64,000 bases of DNA from Geminicoccus roseus DSM 18922 (GCF_000427665.1 NZ_KE386572.1:3906373-3970372); one strand, 5' to 3'. Counted from the first letter of the stretch, positions 1-8,596 are shown. The notes: generated from the sequence alone by a model not told the origin. Program-made: numbers and translations.

Positions 1-2571
1 CAGGCCGCCGAAGGGCTGGAGGAGCGGCTGCGCCAGGCGGTGTGGACCGAGGGGATGGACGACGCGGCCCGGGAGGAGGCGGCCAGGCCCTATCGCGAGC
101 GCCTGGTGTTCGAGTGCGACGTCATTGCCCAGATGAAGTTCCCGGGCTACTTCCTGATCGTGTCGGACTTCATCAAGTGGGCGAAGGCGAACAGCATCCC
201 GGTGGGCCCTGGCCGCGGCTCCGGCGCCGGCTCGGTGGTGGCCTGGTCGCTGTCGATCACCGATCTGGACCCGCTGCGCTTCGGCCTCCTGTTCGAGCGC
301 TTCCTCAACCCTGAGCGCGTGTCGATGCCGGACTTCGACATCGACTTCTGCCAGGACCGGCGCGACGAGGTGATCCGCTATGTGCGCGACCGCTACGGCC
401 ATGACCGGGTGGCGGCGATCATCACCTTCGGGAAGCTGCAGGCCAAGGCGGTGATCCGCGACGTCGGCCGGGTGCTGGGGCTGCCCTATGGCCTGGTCGA
501 CAAGATCTCCAAGCTGATTCCGAACAACCCGGCCAACCCGCCCACGCTGGAACAGGCGATGGTGATGGAGCCGCGCTTGATCGAGGCGCGGGATAGCGAC
601 CCGCAGGTCGAGCGGATGATCGAGATCGCCCGCAAGCTGGAGGGGCTGCCCCGCCATGCCTCGACCCATGCCGCGGGCGTGGTGATCGGCGACCGGCCGC
701 TCCAGGAGCTGGTGCCGCTCTACCGCGACCCGCGCTCGGACATGCCGGTCACCCAGTTCAACATGAAGGACGTGGAGACCGCGGGCCTGGTGAAGTTCGA
801 CTTCCTGGGCCTGACCACGCTCACCATGCTGACCATGGGCGAGCGGCTGGTGCGCGAGCGCGGCCGGGAGCTTGAGCTGGCCAAGCTGCCGCTGGACGAC
901 CGGCGCTCCTACGAGCTGCTGGCACGGGCCGAGACCGCTGGGGTGTTCCAGCTGGAAAGTGCCGGCATGCGCGACGCCCTGCGCAAGCTGAAGCCGGACG
1001 TGTTCGAGGACATCATCGCGATGGTGTCGCTCTACCGCCCGGGCCCGATGGACAACATCCCGCGCTACATCGCGGTCAAGCACAAGACCGAGGAAGCCGG
1101 CTACCTCCACCCGATGCTGGAGCCGATCTTAAGCGAGACCAACGGGGTCATCATCTACCAGGAACAGGTGATGCAGATCGCCCGGGAGCTGGCCGACTAC
1201 TCCCTTGGCGGCGCCGACCTCTTGCGCCGGGCGATGGGCAAGAAGATCAAGGAGGAGATGGACGCCCAGGGCGCCATCTTCATCAAGGGCGCTGCCGCGC
1301 ATGGCATCGACCAGGACCTGGCCCAGGTGATCTTCGACCAGGTGGCGAAGTTCGCCTCCTACGGGTTCAACAAGTCGCACGCCGCGGCTTATGCGCTGCT
1401 CGCCTACCACACGGCCTACCTCAAGGCGAACCACCCCCACGAGTTCTTCGCGTCCTGCATGACCATGGACATGGCCAACCAGGACAAGCTCTTGATGTTC
1501 CAGCAGGAGCTGCGCTCGGCCGGGATCACCCTCTTGCCGCCGGACGTGAACGCGTCGCAGGTCAAGTTCTCGGTGGAGGACCATGAGGGTGCGCCGGCGG
1601 TCCGCTATGCGCTGGCGGCGATCAAGGGGGTCGGCAGCGGCGCGGTGCAGGCGCTGGTCGAGGAGCGCGAGCGGGGCGGGCCGTTCCAGGACCCGTTCGA
1701 CCTGGTCCGCCGGCTGGGCGGCAAGGTGCTCAACCGCCGCCTGCTCGAGGCGCTGGCCAAGGCCGGCGCCTTCGACCGGCTGCTGCCCAACCGCCGCCAG
1801 ATCACCGAGGGCGCCGAGACCCTGCTGCGCGCCGCCCAGGCGGCGGCCGAGGAGGCCGAGAGCGGCCAGGAAAGCCTGTTCGGCGGGATGCCCTCGGTGC
1901 CGACCTCGCCCAAGCTGCCCGACGTCCCGGACTGGCCGGCCCTGGAGCGGCTGCAGGCCGAGATGGAGGCGATCGGCTTCTATCTCTCCGCGCACCCGCT
2001 GGACGGCTACACCGCCGCCATGGAGCAGTACGGGATCACCCGGTCCGACCGGATCGTCGAGCGGCTGACTTCCGGGCGGCCCGGCCGGCTGAAGCTGGCC
2101 GGCGTCGTGCTGTCCAAGCAGGAGCGGGCGACCGAGCGGGCGCGCTTCGCCCATGTCGCGATGAGCGACCCGTCCGGCCAGTTCGAGGTCACCCTGTTCT
2201 CCGAGCTGCTGGCGGCGACCCGCGAGCTGATCGAGAGCAAGGTGCCGCTGGTGATCGAGGCGGACGGCCGGGTCGACGGCGACATGGTGCGGCTCACCGC
2301 GCACAAGGTCGAGGCGCTGGAAGCCCTGCTGACCCCGCATGTCCCGGACCTGCTGATCCGCCTGTCCTCGGTCGAGGCCGCCCTGGCGATGCAGCCGCTG
2401 CTGGCACCCAAGACCACAAGGCAGGGCCGCCTGCGCCTGGTGCTGGCGCATCCCTGCGGCGAGGTGGTGCTGTCCCTGCCCGAGGGGCTGGGCCTGCCGC
2501 CGGCAAGACGGCCCGACCTGGAGCGGATGGCCGGCGTGGTCGAGGTGCGCGAGACGGCCACGGTGCACTGA
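1..2571 (+). CDS. dnaE: DNA polymerase III subunit alpha (5'-truncated by window edge)
   Basis: Replicative DNA polymerase catalytic subunit. The reading frame is open from base 1, so the start and the N-terminal PHP domain lie upstream; about 857 codons are visible, against a usual length of roughly 1150. The polymerase core shows GPGRGSGAGS (about 205-234) and PDFDIDF (about 328-348), whose two Asp residues are the metal-binding catalytic pair of C-family polymerases. Further motifs include FGKLQAKAVIRD, HASTHAAGVV and NKSHAAAYA. An OB-fold-like region (GRLKLAGVVLSKQ) follows near codon 690. The bacterial DnaE1 type is inferred because no DnaE2-specific context (imuA/imuB) is present. The gene ends at TGA 2569-2571 and converges on the channel gene. 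Confidence 0.96.
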   Translation, partial: QAAEGLEERLRQAVWTEGMDDAAREEAARPYRERLVFECDVIAQMKFPGYFLIVSDFIKWAKANSIPVGPGRGSGAGSVVAWSLSITDLDPLRFGLLFERFLNPERVSMPDFDIDFCQDRRDEVIRYVRDRYGHDRVAAIITFGKLQAKAVIRDVGRVLGLPYGLVDKISKLIPNNPANPPTLEQAMVMEPRLIEARDSDPQVERMIEIARKLEGLPRHASTHAAGVVIGDRPLQELVPLYRDPRSDMPVTQFNMKDVETAGLVKFDFLGLTTLTMLTMGERLVRERGRELELAKLPLDDRRSYELLARAETAGVFQLESAGMRDALRKLKPDVFEDIIAMVSLYRPGPMDNIPRYIAVKHKTEEAGYLHPMLEPILSETNGVIIYQEQVMQIARELADYSLGGADLLRRAMGKKIKEEMDAQGAIFIKGAAAHGIDQDLAQVIFDQVAKFASYGFNKSHAAAYALLAYHTAYLKANHPHEFFASCMTMDMANQDKLLMFQQELRSAGITLLPPDVNASQVKFSVEDHEGAPAVRYALAAIKGVGSGAVQALVEERERGGPFQDPFDLVRRLGGKVLNRRLLEALAKAGAFDRLLPNRRQITEGAETLLRAAQAAAEEAESGQESLFGGMPSVPTSPKLPDVPDWPALERLQAEMEAIGFYLSAHPLDGYTAAMEQYGITRSDRIVERLTSGRPGRLKLAGVVLSKQERATERARFAHVAMSDPSGQFEVTLFSELLAATRELIESKVPLVIEADGRVDGDMVRLTAHKVEALEALLTPHVPDLLIRLSSVEAALAMQPLLAPKTTRQGRLRLVLAHPCGEVVLSLPEGLGLPPARRPDLERMAGVVEVRETATVH

Positions 2572-2573
2572 GG

Positions 2574-2611
2574 GCCGGCCCGGGTTCGTTTGTGGAAGCG
2601 GGTGGCCCGGC
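2574..2611. terminator. possible weak bidirectional terminator between dnaE and the channel gene
   Basis: GCCGG at 2574-2578 can pair with CCGGC at 2607-2611, with two more G-C pairs inside after a C/C mismatch. The position fits a shared terminator of two convergent genes, but the stem is short and there is no T-run. The degenerate copy of the dispersed repeat lies in the loop. Confidence 0.3.
2579..2594 (+). repeat. degenerate copy of the CTCGGGTTCGTTCGTG dispersed repeat
   Basis: The sequence CCCGGGTTCGTTTGTG differs from the consensus at two positions. It lies in the 61-bp gap between dnaE and the channel gene, on the same strand as the other four copies. Confidence 0.55.
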
Positions 2612-2632
2612 AGACCCTGGAGGATGGGCTGC

Positions 2633-3757
2633 TCAGCCCTGCGCGGCGGTAACGTCCGCCTTGTGGGGCGCGATCTCGGGCCAGGGCAGGGCCATGTAGG
2701 CCGCCATGCTGCGCAGGTCCGCGTCCCATTGGCGGCGGAGGGCCACGTAGCGGTCGGCGCCGGATGCGGGATCGGCGGTGGTGGCGAGGCCGGCGGCCTG
2801 GAACTGGCGGAGCGCCTGCTCGAAGCGCTGCCGCCAGCGCTGCTCGTCGTCGCCGGAGCAGGCGAGCCCGTCCGGGCCCTCCTGCTCGGGCCGGCGGCGC
2901 GGGACGATCTGGCGGGAGCCTTCGAGCAGGCGCAGGCCGCTGCCCCACAGCGCCTCGAGCGGGGCGGAGCGCAGGAAGGCGGCGTGGCGCTCGTGATCCA
3001 GCGCGGTGCGGGCGAGGCTGGCGGTGTCCAGGGCCAGGAGCCCGACCCTTGCCATGGCGAACAGGGGCTCCCGGCGGCGAAAGTAATGCAGCGCCGGGTA
3101 GGCGTGGTGGGCCTCCAGGATCGAGAGCAGCTGGGTGGTGACCGAGAGCACCTCGGAGCGGGCCGAGCCGAACGCGCCGCCAGGCCCCAGATGGGCCAGC
3201 AGCATGGCCGGGTTCCCCGTCCGGCCCGACATCTGGTGGATCAGCAGGGCCGTGCTGTCGCGCTGCAGGAGGGCGCTGTAGAGCGACATGACATAGGTCA
3301 GGGTCAGGGTCAGGACCGAGAAGCCGATGCCGGCCTCGACCACAGTGAGGAGCCGGTAGAAGCTGGTCTTGGGCGTGAAGTCGCCCACGCCCAGCGTGGT
3401 GAGGTTGAAGCCGCTGAAATAGAGCGCGGCCCAGAAATCGGTGGGGGTCGGCCCCTGGCTGGCCTGGATGTTGGTGCCGAGGGCCGGCCAGCAGATCAGG
3501 GCGAAGCCGGCGGTCAGGAGGACCATCCAGCCAAGCACGGTCGCCACCAGCAGGCCGGGCCCGACATAGGACAGGAAGGCGCGGGCCTGCCCGCCCGGCA
3601 GCGTCCGCGCGCAGCGGCACGCCAGCCGCCACAGCCCGGCATTCAGGTTGCGGGAAATGAACCCGCCGGCACCGCGCGACTGGAGCACGGTCAGGAAGAT
3701 GTCGGCGAGGGCGGCGGCGAGCAGGGCCAGCCCGGCCAGCGGCGCCAGCCAACTCAT
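2633..3757 (-). CDS. two-pore-helix potassium-channel-like membrane protein (Ion_trans_2 type)
   Basis: Predicted inner-membrane ion channel of 374 aa. From the N-terminus: a hydrophobic helix (about 1-24), a second helix (about 50-78), a pore segment with the filter-like TLGVGDFTP (about 100), then a helix at about 112-138 (FSVLTLTLTYVMSLYSALL). A cytoplasmic tail of about 230 aa without a recognisable RCK/TrkA domain follows. The filter corresponds to TVGYGD of K+ channels, but V replaces Y, so selectivity cannot be assumed. ATG at 3755-3757 was chosen because the frame upstream is low-complexity and runs through three copies of an intergenic repeat. It converges on dnaE. Confidence 0.72.
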   Translation of the reverse strand: MSWLAPLAGLALLAAALADIFLTVLQSRGAGGFISRNLNAGLWRLACRCARTLPGGQARAFLSYVGPGLLVATVLGWMVLLTAGFALICWPALGTNIQASQGPTPTDFWAALYFSGFNLTTLGVGDFTPKTSFYRLLTVVEAGIGFSVLTLTLTYVMSLYSALLQRDSTALLIHQMSGRTGNPAMLLAHLGPGGAFGSARSEVLSVTTQLLSILEAHHAYPALHYFRRREPLFAMARVGLLALDTASLARTALDHERHAAFLRSAPLEALWGSGLRLLEGSRQIVPRRRPEQEGPDGLACSGDDEQRWRQRFEQALRQFQAAGLATTADPASGADRYVALRRQWDADLRSMAAYMALPWPEIAPHKADVTAAQG

Positions 3758-3902
3758 GGCCGCGCCCGGCAGGGCAGGAGGCCGGCGGTGGTGGGTGGCA
3801 CGAGGCGGGGGTTCCTTTCTGGACGATCGGGAGCGGGCAGGGCGGCGGCGGGCCATGCCGGTTCCGGCCAGCGCGGCCTGCTTCCTGCCTGCAGCGAGGC
3901 GG

Positions 3903-3918
3903 CTCGGGTTCGTTCGTG
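3903..3918 (+). repeat. dispersed repeat copy B, CTCGGGTTCGTTCGTG
   Basis: Exact consensus copy followed by TAA. It lies 146 bp upstream of the channel start, in the channel gene's leader if read on the minus strand. Confidence 0.8.
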
Positions 3919-3995
3919 TAAACGTCGCCCAGGCCCCGGGTTGCATCATCCGCGGCAGCCCGCTCCGGCCGGGCCACCTGGAGCGGCCGGGCTGT

Positions 3996-4011
3996 CTTGG
4001 GTTCGTTCGTG
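3996..4011 (+). repeat. dispersed repeat copy C, CTTGGGTTCGTTCGTG
   Basis: One mismatch to the consensus, followed by CAGG. It starts 93 bp after copy B. Confidence 0.8.
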
Positions 4012-4033
4012 CAGGCCGCGCGGGGGGCGGGGG

Positions 4034-4049
4034 CTCGGGTTCGTTCGTG
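4034..4049 (+). repeat. dispersed repeat copy D, CTCGGGTTCGTTCGTG
   Basis: Exact consensus copy followed by CAAGG, like copy E at 50216. It starts 38 bp after copy C. Confidence 0.8.
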
Positions 4050-4310
4050 CAAGGGGCTGGCCGGATCATGCTCCGGTCCTGCCGAAACCCTCCGACGCCA
4101 TGTCGACATGGTTCAACGTTTCCTGACAGGGGCGAATGGGCCCGAGCATCCGGCGGGCCTGGCCCCGGTGCTTGCCGGTAAGTCGCACATGAAGGATACT
4201 GCCGACGTTTTTCCCGCCTTGCGTCGGGGTGCTGCCATGACCGGTCCGCTGGCCGCGAGGTCGTCCGGACGCCGCCGCCTGCCGCGGCGGCCAGGCTGAC
4301 GGCGGCCGCG

Positions 4311-5291
4311 ATGTTCGGCGAACTGCCCAAGCTGTTCGACCGCAACTTCGCCGTGGGCTTCCTCCTGCCGGCCGCCCTCTTGTGCGTCCTGGTCTTCCTG
4401 CTGCTCGGCAGCTACGGGCTGGCCTACATTCCCTGGTCGGTGGAGGGCATCAACCGCCTGTCGGGCGCCGTCTCGGCGTTGCTGGTGATCTGGTTCGTGG
4501 CGCTGCTGCTGCTGGCGGTGAACGGGCTGGTCTACCGCTTCATGGAGGGCTACCCGCTCCTGGCGGCGATCCGCGGGCTCGGCCGGCTGTCGCCGCGAAC
4601 GGAAACCCGGATCCGTCAGGCGATCACCCGGCGCTTCGAGCGCGACGCGGCTCCCGCCCACCGGCTGCAGGCCACCATCGACGACGCCCGCGCGCATGGC
4701 CGGCCGGAGCCGGCCATCCCGGCGGATCATGCCTATCGTCTGCTGCGGGCGGTGGAGCGGTTTCCGACCAGGGTGGAGGAGGTGCTGCCCACCCGGTTCG
4801 GCAACCGCTTCCGGGCGATCGAGGTCTATCCCCGCGTCCTCTACGGCCTGGACGCGGTGCCGGCCTGGCCGCGCCTGCACGCGCTGCTGCCCGAGCATGT
4901 CCGCCAGATGATCGCCGACAGCAAGGCCCAGCTCGATTTCTGCGCCAACGTCATGGTGGCCGGCCTGGTGGCGACGCTCGCCTGCCTGGGCCTCATTCTC
5001 TGGCATCAGCGGCTGCCGGAGTGGTGGCTGATCCTGGCCGGGCCGGCCGGCGCGGCGGCGGGCTACCTGCTGGCGCTGGGGGCCGCGATCCCGTTCGGGA
5101 ACTACATCAAGACCAGCTTCGATCTCCACCGCGGCGACCTTGCCCGCGCGCTGGGCCTGGAGATGCCGCGGGCGAACGACCAGGAGCGGGTCATGTGGGT
5201 CATCGTCAGCCGGATGATGATCTACCGGTCGGCGGCCAGGGCCAGCGAACTGACCCGATTCCGGCCGCACCGGCCAAGGGAGATGCCCTAG
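4311..5291 (+). CDS. membrane protein of unknown function, 326 aa
   Basis: I do not recognise the family by name. There are two N-terminal hydrophobic segments (about 16-40 and 56-76) and a soluble middle of about 140 aa with the striking stretch TRFGNRFRAIEVYPRVLYG (about 163-181). Two more hydrophobic segments follow (about 217-237 and 243-266), then a short basic tail. The middle domain therefore lies on one side of the membrane between two helical hairpins. ATG 4311 is the first methionine of the frame. A 38-codon ORF with its own strong ribosome-binding site follows 64 bp downstream and may share the transcript. Function cannot be inferred from context. Confidence 0.7.
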   Translation: MFGELPKLFDRNFAVGFLLPAALLCVLVFLLLGSYGLAYIPWSVEGINRLSGAVSALLVIWFVALLLLAVNGLVYRFMEGYPLLAAIRGLGRLSPRTETRIRQAITRRFERDAAPAHRLQATIDDARAHGRPEPAIPADHAYRLLRAVERFPTRVEEVLPTRFGNRFRAIEVYPRVLYGLDAVPAWPRLHALLPEHVRQMIADSKAQLDFCANVMVAGLVATLACLGLILWHQRLPEWWLILAGPAGAAAGYLLALGAAIPFGNYIKTSFDLHRGDLARALGLEMPRANDQERVMWVIVSRMMIYRSAARASELTRFRPHRPREMP

Positions 5292-5355
5292 ATGCCGCAG
5301 CGGCCCGGCGGCTGCGCCGGTCTCTTTCCGGCTCGCAGATGAAAGGAGAAGCGCC

Positions 5356-5472
5356 ATGACGGCTACAGCCCGACCGGTCCGGGGCAACGGCCCGGCGGAG
5401 CCCCACCCGAAGCCGCCCGATCCCAAACCGCCGATCATCAGCCCCTGGGGCGACCCGACCACGCCCCCTTGA
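5356..5472 (+). CDS. small proline-rich ORF, 38 aa
   Basis: A short ORF with an unusually good ribosome-binding site: AAAGGAGAA lies five bases before ATG 5356. The product is rich in proline (PHPKPPDPKPP, then SPWGDP near the end), has no signal peptide or membrane segment, and stops at TGA 5470-5472, 13 bp before the convergent nuclease-like gene ends. A small hairpin (GCCGG 5316-5320 with CCGGC 5328-5332) precedes it. Only the Shine-Dalgarno sequence and codon structure support it; I know of no family. Chance occurrence remains possible. Confidence 0.45.
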   Translation: MTATARPVRGNGPAEPHPKPPDPKPPIISPWGDPTTPP

Positions 5473-5485
5473 GGCCAGAGCGGCG

Positions 5486-5992
5486 CTAGAAGCGCGAATC
5501 GTCGCCCCAGTCATTGAGTTCCGGCACCAGCAGGCCGGACCACACCCCGACCTCGCGGGCCTGGGCCACCGCCTGCAGGGCCTCGTATTCCGGCGGGGCG
5601 TAGCGCAGGGCGATCGCCATGCCCTCGTTGACCAGCCAGGCGCCCAGGTCCTGGCGGGGGCGGAAGCGGTCGCGGCCCTCGATGGTGCAGATGCCCTCGG
5701 CGACGCCGTCGCTGGCCTGGCGGACGATCTGGCAGTGGACGAAGCCGGTGATCTTGCGCTCCAGCATCCGCTTGACGTTGAAGTCGGAGCAGGTGCGGCC
5801 GCGCGCATCGTCGATGCACAGGATCCCGAGCTTTGGGATGGTGATTCCGTAGAGGCGGATGCGGGTGCCGCCGATCGCGAGCGTGCCGTCGTCGTTGACG
5901 ATCGCCAGGCCGTCGACCTGCTTTTGCTGGGCCTGGCCGGCCCCGGGCAGGGCCAGCAGGAGGAGGAGGGCCAGCAGGGTCAGCGTACGCAT
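5486..5992 (-). CDS. secreted nuclease-fold (SNase-like) protein
   Basis: A 168-aa protein with a clear signal peptide (hydrophobic Leu-rich residues 3-16, probable cleavage after GQA at about 21). The mature part starts with a beta-rich module containing IRLYGITIPK, which resembles the RLxGIDxPE element of thermonuclease-like OB folds, and later GVWSGLLVP. Four cysteines suggest disulfides in the periplasm. The catalytic Arg/Glu set of staphylococcal nuclease is not evident, so enzymatic activity is uncertain. The ATG at 5990-5992 overlaps the end of mtgA by 13 bp, so the two are probably co-transcribed. Confidence 0.6.
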   Translation of the reverse strand: MRTLTLLALLLLLALPGAGQAQQKQVDGLAIVNDDGTLAIGGTRIRLYGITIPKLGILCIDDARGRTCSDFNVKRMLERKITGFVHCQIVRQASDGVAEGICTIEGRDRFRPRQDLGAWLVNEGMAIALRYAPPEYEALQAVAQAREVGVWSGLLVPELNDWGDDSRF

Positions 5993-6747
5993 GCGTCGAG
6001 GGCTCCCAGGGCCTTGGCGCGCGCGTCGATCCGCTGGCCGCGGGCCCGCATGTTGGCCGTCGCCGGCTCCGCCTTCCAGGTCCTGGGCGCCGGCAGGAGG
6101 GCGATGATCCGCGCCATCTGCCCCCTGGAAATGGCATCGAGATCCCGGTCGAACCAGTGGCGGGCGGCCGCGGCCACGCCATAGACCCCGGGCCCGGTCT
6201 CGGCGATGTTCAGATAGACCTCGATGATCCGGCGCTTGGGCCAGAGCAGTTCCAGCTGCAGCGTGTACCAGGCCTCCAGCGCCTTGCGCAGCCAGCTCCG
6301 GCCATCCCACAGGAACAGGTTCTTGGCGGTCTGCTGGCTGATCGTGGACGCCCCGCGGGTGGTCTCGCCGGCGCGCATCCGGTCGAACTGCCGCTCCAGC
6401 GCCTTCCAGTCGAAGCCGTGATGGGCGCAGAACAGCTGGTCTTCCGAGGCCAGCGCCATGGAGCGGATCGGCGGCGGGATCTCCTCCAGCGGCGTCCAGA
6501 CCCGCTCCAGGCCCTCGCCCTCGGCCAGGCGCAGGGCCATCAGCGGGGTGTACCAGACCGGCAGGAACCGGCCGGCCAGCAGGAGGGGCACGGGCAGGAA
6601 CGCCACCAGCAGGACCAGGACCAGCAGGGCCCGCCCGACGCGGCGCGGCCAGCCGGCGGACCCGACGGTCAGGCGCGGGCGCCACCAGCGCCTGGGCGGC
6701 AGTTCGGCCACCACCGGCGGCCTGGCGGCCGGCGGCCGTTTGGCCAT
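5980..6747 (-). CDS. mtgA: monofunctional biosynthetic peptidoglycan transglycosylase
   Basis: GT51 glycosyltransferase that polymerises lipid II into glycan strands at the inner membrane. One N-terminal membrane helix (about 35-57) is followed by the GT51 signatures: ASEDQLFCAHHGFDW with the catalytic Glu, TTRGASTISQQTAKNLFL, and KRRIIEVYLNIAETGPGVYG. Length 255 aa from the ATG at 6745-6747, close to the family norm. An ATG at 6805-6807 would add 20 residues, and neither has a strong ribosome-binding site. It overlaps the downstream nuclease-like gene and is divergent from the DMT transporter at 6868. Confidence 0.9.
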   Translation of the reverse strand: MAKRPPAARPPVVAELPPRRWWRPRLTVGSAGWPRRVGRALLVLVLLVAFLPVPLLLAGRFLPVWYTPLMALRLAEGEGLERVWTPLEEIPPPIRSMALASEDQLFCAHHGFDWKALERQFDRMRAGETTRGASTISQQTAKNLFLWDGRSWLRKALEAWYTLQLELLWPKRRIIEVYLNIAETGPGVYGVAAAARHWFDRDLDAISRGQMARIIALLPAPRTWKAEPATANMRARGQRIDARAKALGALDACVR

Positions 6748-6867
6748 CTTGCTGGTGCGGCGGGGGCTCGTTAAACGTGCCGGTTTGCTTTTGGGATCGG
6801 CCATCATCGAACGCTGGCGGCGCGGCTGCCGGGATGGCGGCCGCTCGGGATCAGGGAGAACAAGGTC

Positions 6868-7791
6868 GTGGGCAAGCCGGACAAGGACGCGCTCGTCGGG
6901 GTGGGTCTGCTCTTGCTGGCGTTCTCGATCCTGCCGATCCTGGACGGGATCGCCAAGATCATGGGCGAGCGGTTCCACCCGATGCACATCACCTGGGGCC
7001 GCTATGTCTTCAACATGCTGGTGCTCCTGCCGATCGTGGCACCGCGGTTCGGCTGGCGGATGTTCGCCCCGCCCAGGCTCGGGCTGCAGGTGATCCGCGG
7101 CGCCTGCCTCCTGGCGGCGACCATGCTGTTCTTCACAGCGCTGATGTACCTGACCATGGCGGAGACCCTGGCGCTGGCCTTCGTCTACCCCCTGATCGTG
7201 ACGATCGCCGCCCCCTGGGTGCTGGGCGAGCGGCTGAGCGCCGCCAAGCTGGTCGCGGCGGTGGTCGGGCTGTGCGGGGCCATCCTGATCATCCGGCCGG
7301 GCGCCGCGGTGTTCCAGCCGGCCTCGCTCCTGGCGTTCTCCACCGCGTTCGTGTTCTCGGTCTACATCATGCTGACCCGCAAGCTGGCGGGCCTGGCGCC
7401 GCATCTGCAGTCCCTGTTCTTCACCGCCTTCGTCGGCACGGTGGTGATGACGCCGATCGCACCGTTTGTCTGGAACCACCTGTCCTGGCTGGACTGGCTG
7501 GGGTTCGCCGCGATCGGGACGATCGCCGCCACCGGGCACCTGATCATCCTGCGCGCCTATGAGCGGGCGCCGGCCAGCGTGCTGGCGCCCCTGGGCTATT
7601 TCGAGATCGTCAGCACGGTGGCACTCGGCTGGCTGCTGTTCGACGACCTGCCGGATGCCTGGACCTGGGCCGGCATCGTGGTGATCGTGGCGTCGGGCAT
7701 CTTCGTGACGGTATGGACCAGCCAGCGGGAAAAGGCGGCGGAGGCGCCGCCGCCGGTCACGCGGACCGACGGGCAGGCGGCCGCCGGCTGA
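6868..7791 (+). CDS. DMT-superfamily (EamA) transporter
   Basis: A 307-aa inner-membrane protein with about ten hydrophobic segments arranged as two EamA repeats. It includes the typical RGACLLAATMLFFTAL and LAFVYPLIVTIAAPWVLGE of the first half, and SVLAPLGYFEIVSTVALGWLLF of the second. The start is GTG 6868, preceded by AGGGAGAA. Substrate unknown; this family exports metabolites or amino acids. Its last 35 bp overlap the end of a second, opposite EamA gene. Confidence 0.85.
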   Translation: MGKPDKDALVGVGLLLLAFSILPILDGIAKIMGERFHPMHITWGRYVFNMLVLLPIVAPRFGWRMFAPPRLGLQVIRGACLLAATMLFFTALMYLTMAETLALAFVYPLIVTIAAPWVLGERLSAAKLVAAVVGLCGAILIIRPGAAVFQPASLLAFSTAFVFSVYIMLTRKLAGLAPHLQSLFFTAFVGTVVMTPIAPFVWNHLSWLDWLGFAAIGTIAATGHLIILRAYERAPASVLAPLGYFEIVSTVALGWLLFDDLPDAWTWAGIVVIVASGIFVTVWTSQREKAAEAPPPVTRTDGQAAAG

Positions 7792-8596
7792 CCAGCGCCA
7801 CCCCCGCCGCCGCCACCGCCATGCCGGCCAGGTCGCCCGCCTCCAGCGCCTCGCCGAACAGGAGCCAGGCGAGCAGAGCGGTGACCGGCGGGACCAGGAA
7901 GAACAGGGCGGAGACCCGCGACACCTGGCCGTCGCGGATCATGGTGAACAGCAAGGAGATCGCCCCCAGCGACAGGACGATCACCAGCCAGGCCAGGGCG
8001 AACACCACCTCGCCGTTCCAGCCCATCCGGCCGTCCTCGAGTAGCCACGCAGCGGCGATCGAGACGATGGCGGAGGCGCCGAACTGGATCACCGAGCCGG
8101 TGCGCAGGTCCAGCGTCGGGCAGAAGCGCTTTTGCCAGAGCGTGCCGAGCGTGATCCCGAGCAGGCCGGCCAGGGCATAGCCGATGCCGGCGGCCGAGCC
8201 CGGTGCGAGCGAGCCCGCGACCACCATGACCACGCCCGCCACGCCAAGGGCGATCCCCAGCCATTGCCGGCGGGACAAGGGCTCGGCCAGGAGCGGCCCC
8301 GCCACCGCGGCCACCAGGACCGGCTGCATCGACGCGATCAGCGAGGTGGTCCCGGCGGAAAGCCCGTGCACCAGGGATTCGTAGACGCCGGCCAGGTAGA
8401 TCGCTTGCAGGAAGATCCCGGCCAGGGCGACATGGCCAGCCTGCCGCCAGCTGGACGGCCAGGGTGCCCGGGTCGCCAGCGCCACCGCCAGCATCACCAG
8501 GGCGACGATCGCGAAGCGCCAGGCCAGGAAGGTCAGCGGCTCGGCATAGGGGGCCGCGTACTTCATGCCGATGAAGCCGGTGCTCCACAGGAACAC
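7757..8596 (-). CDS. second DMT-superfamily (EamA) transporter, start uncertain
   Basis: About 279 aa with EamA repeats: FIGMKYAAPYAEPLTFLAWRF, SLIASMQPVLVAAVAGPLL and GYALAGLLGITLGTLWQKRF. The only usual start in frame is GTG 8594-8596, which cuts into the first membrane helix. The frame stays open upstream to a stop at 8678-8680 and would add PAIAPALF, part of that helix, but offers no ATG, GTG or TTG. Either a non-standard start or a damaged 5' end is possible. It converges on, and overlaps by 35 bp, the transporter at 6868. Confidence 0.78.
   Translation of the reverse strand: MFLWSTGFIGMKYAAPYAEPLTFLAWRFAIVALVMLAVALATRAPWPSSWRQAGHVALAGIFLQAIYLAGVYESLVHGLSAGTTSLIASMQPVLVAAVAGPLLAEPLSRRQWLGIALGVAGVVMVVAGSLAPGSAAGIGYALAGLLGITLGTLWQKRFCPTLDLRTGSVIQFGASAIVSIAAAWLLEDGRMGWNGEVVFALAWLVIVLSLGAISLLFTMIRDGQVSRVSALFFLVPPVTALLAWLLFGEALEAGDLAGMAVAAAGVALVSRRPPARRSA

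Larger units (their letters stand above)
3758..4310. other. 553-bp gene-free region carrying three repeat copies
   Basis: No convincing gene is visible. Open frames here are biased, Pro/Arg/Ala-rich translations with no ribosome-binding site. The region holds three near-identical copies of the CTCGGGTTCGTTCGTG repeat within 147 bp (3903-4049). It must also contain the divergent promoters of the channel gene (minus strand) and the membrane protein at 4311 (plus strand), but no clear -35/-10 pair stands out. Confidence 0.6.

Noticed and set aside
2633-4345. A 570-codon version of the channel gene reaching to 4345
   Set aside because: The extra 196 codons are low-complexity, run through three copies of an intergenic repeat, and precede the natural first membrane helix at the ATG at 3755-3757.
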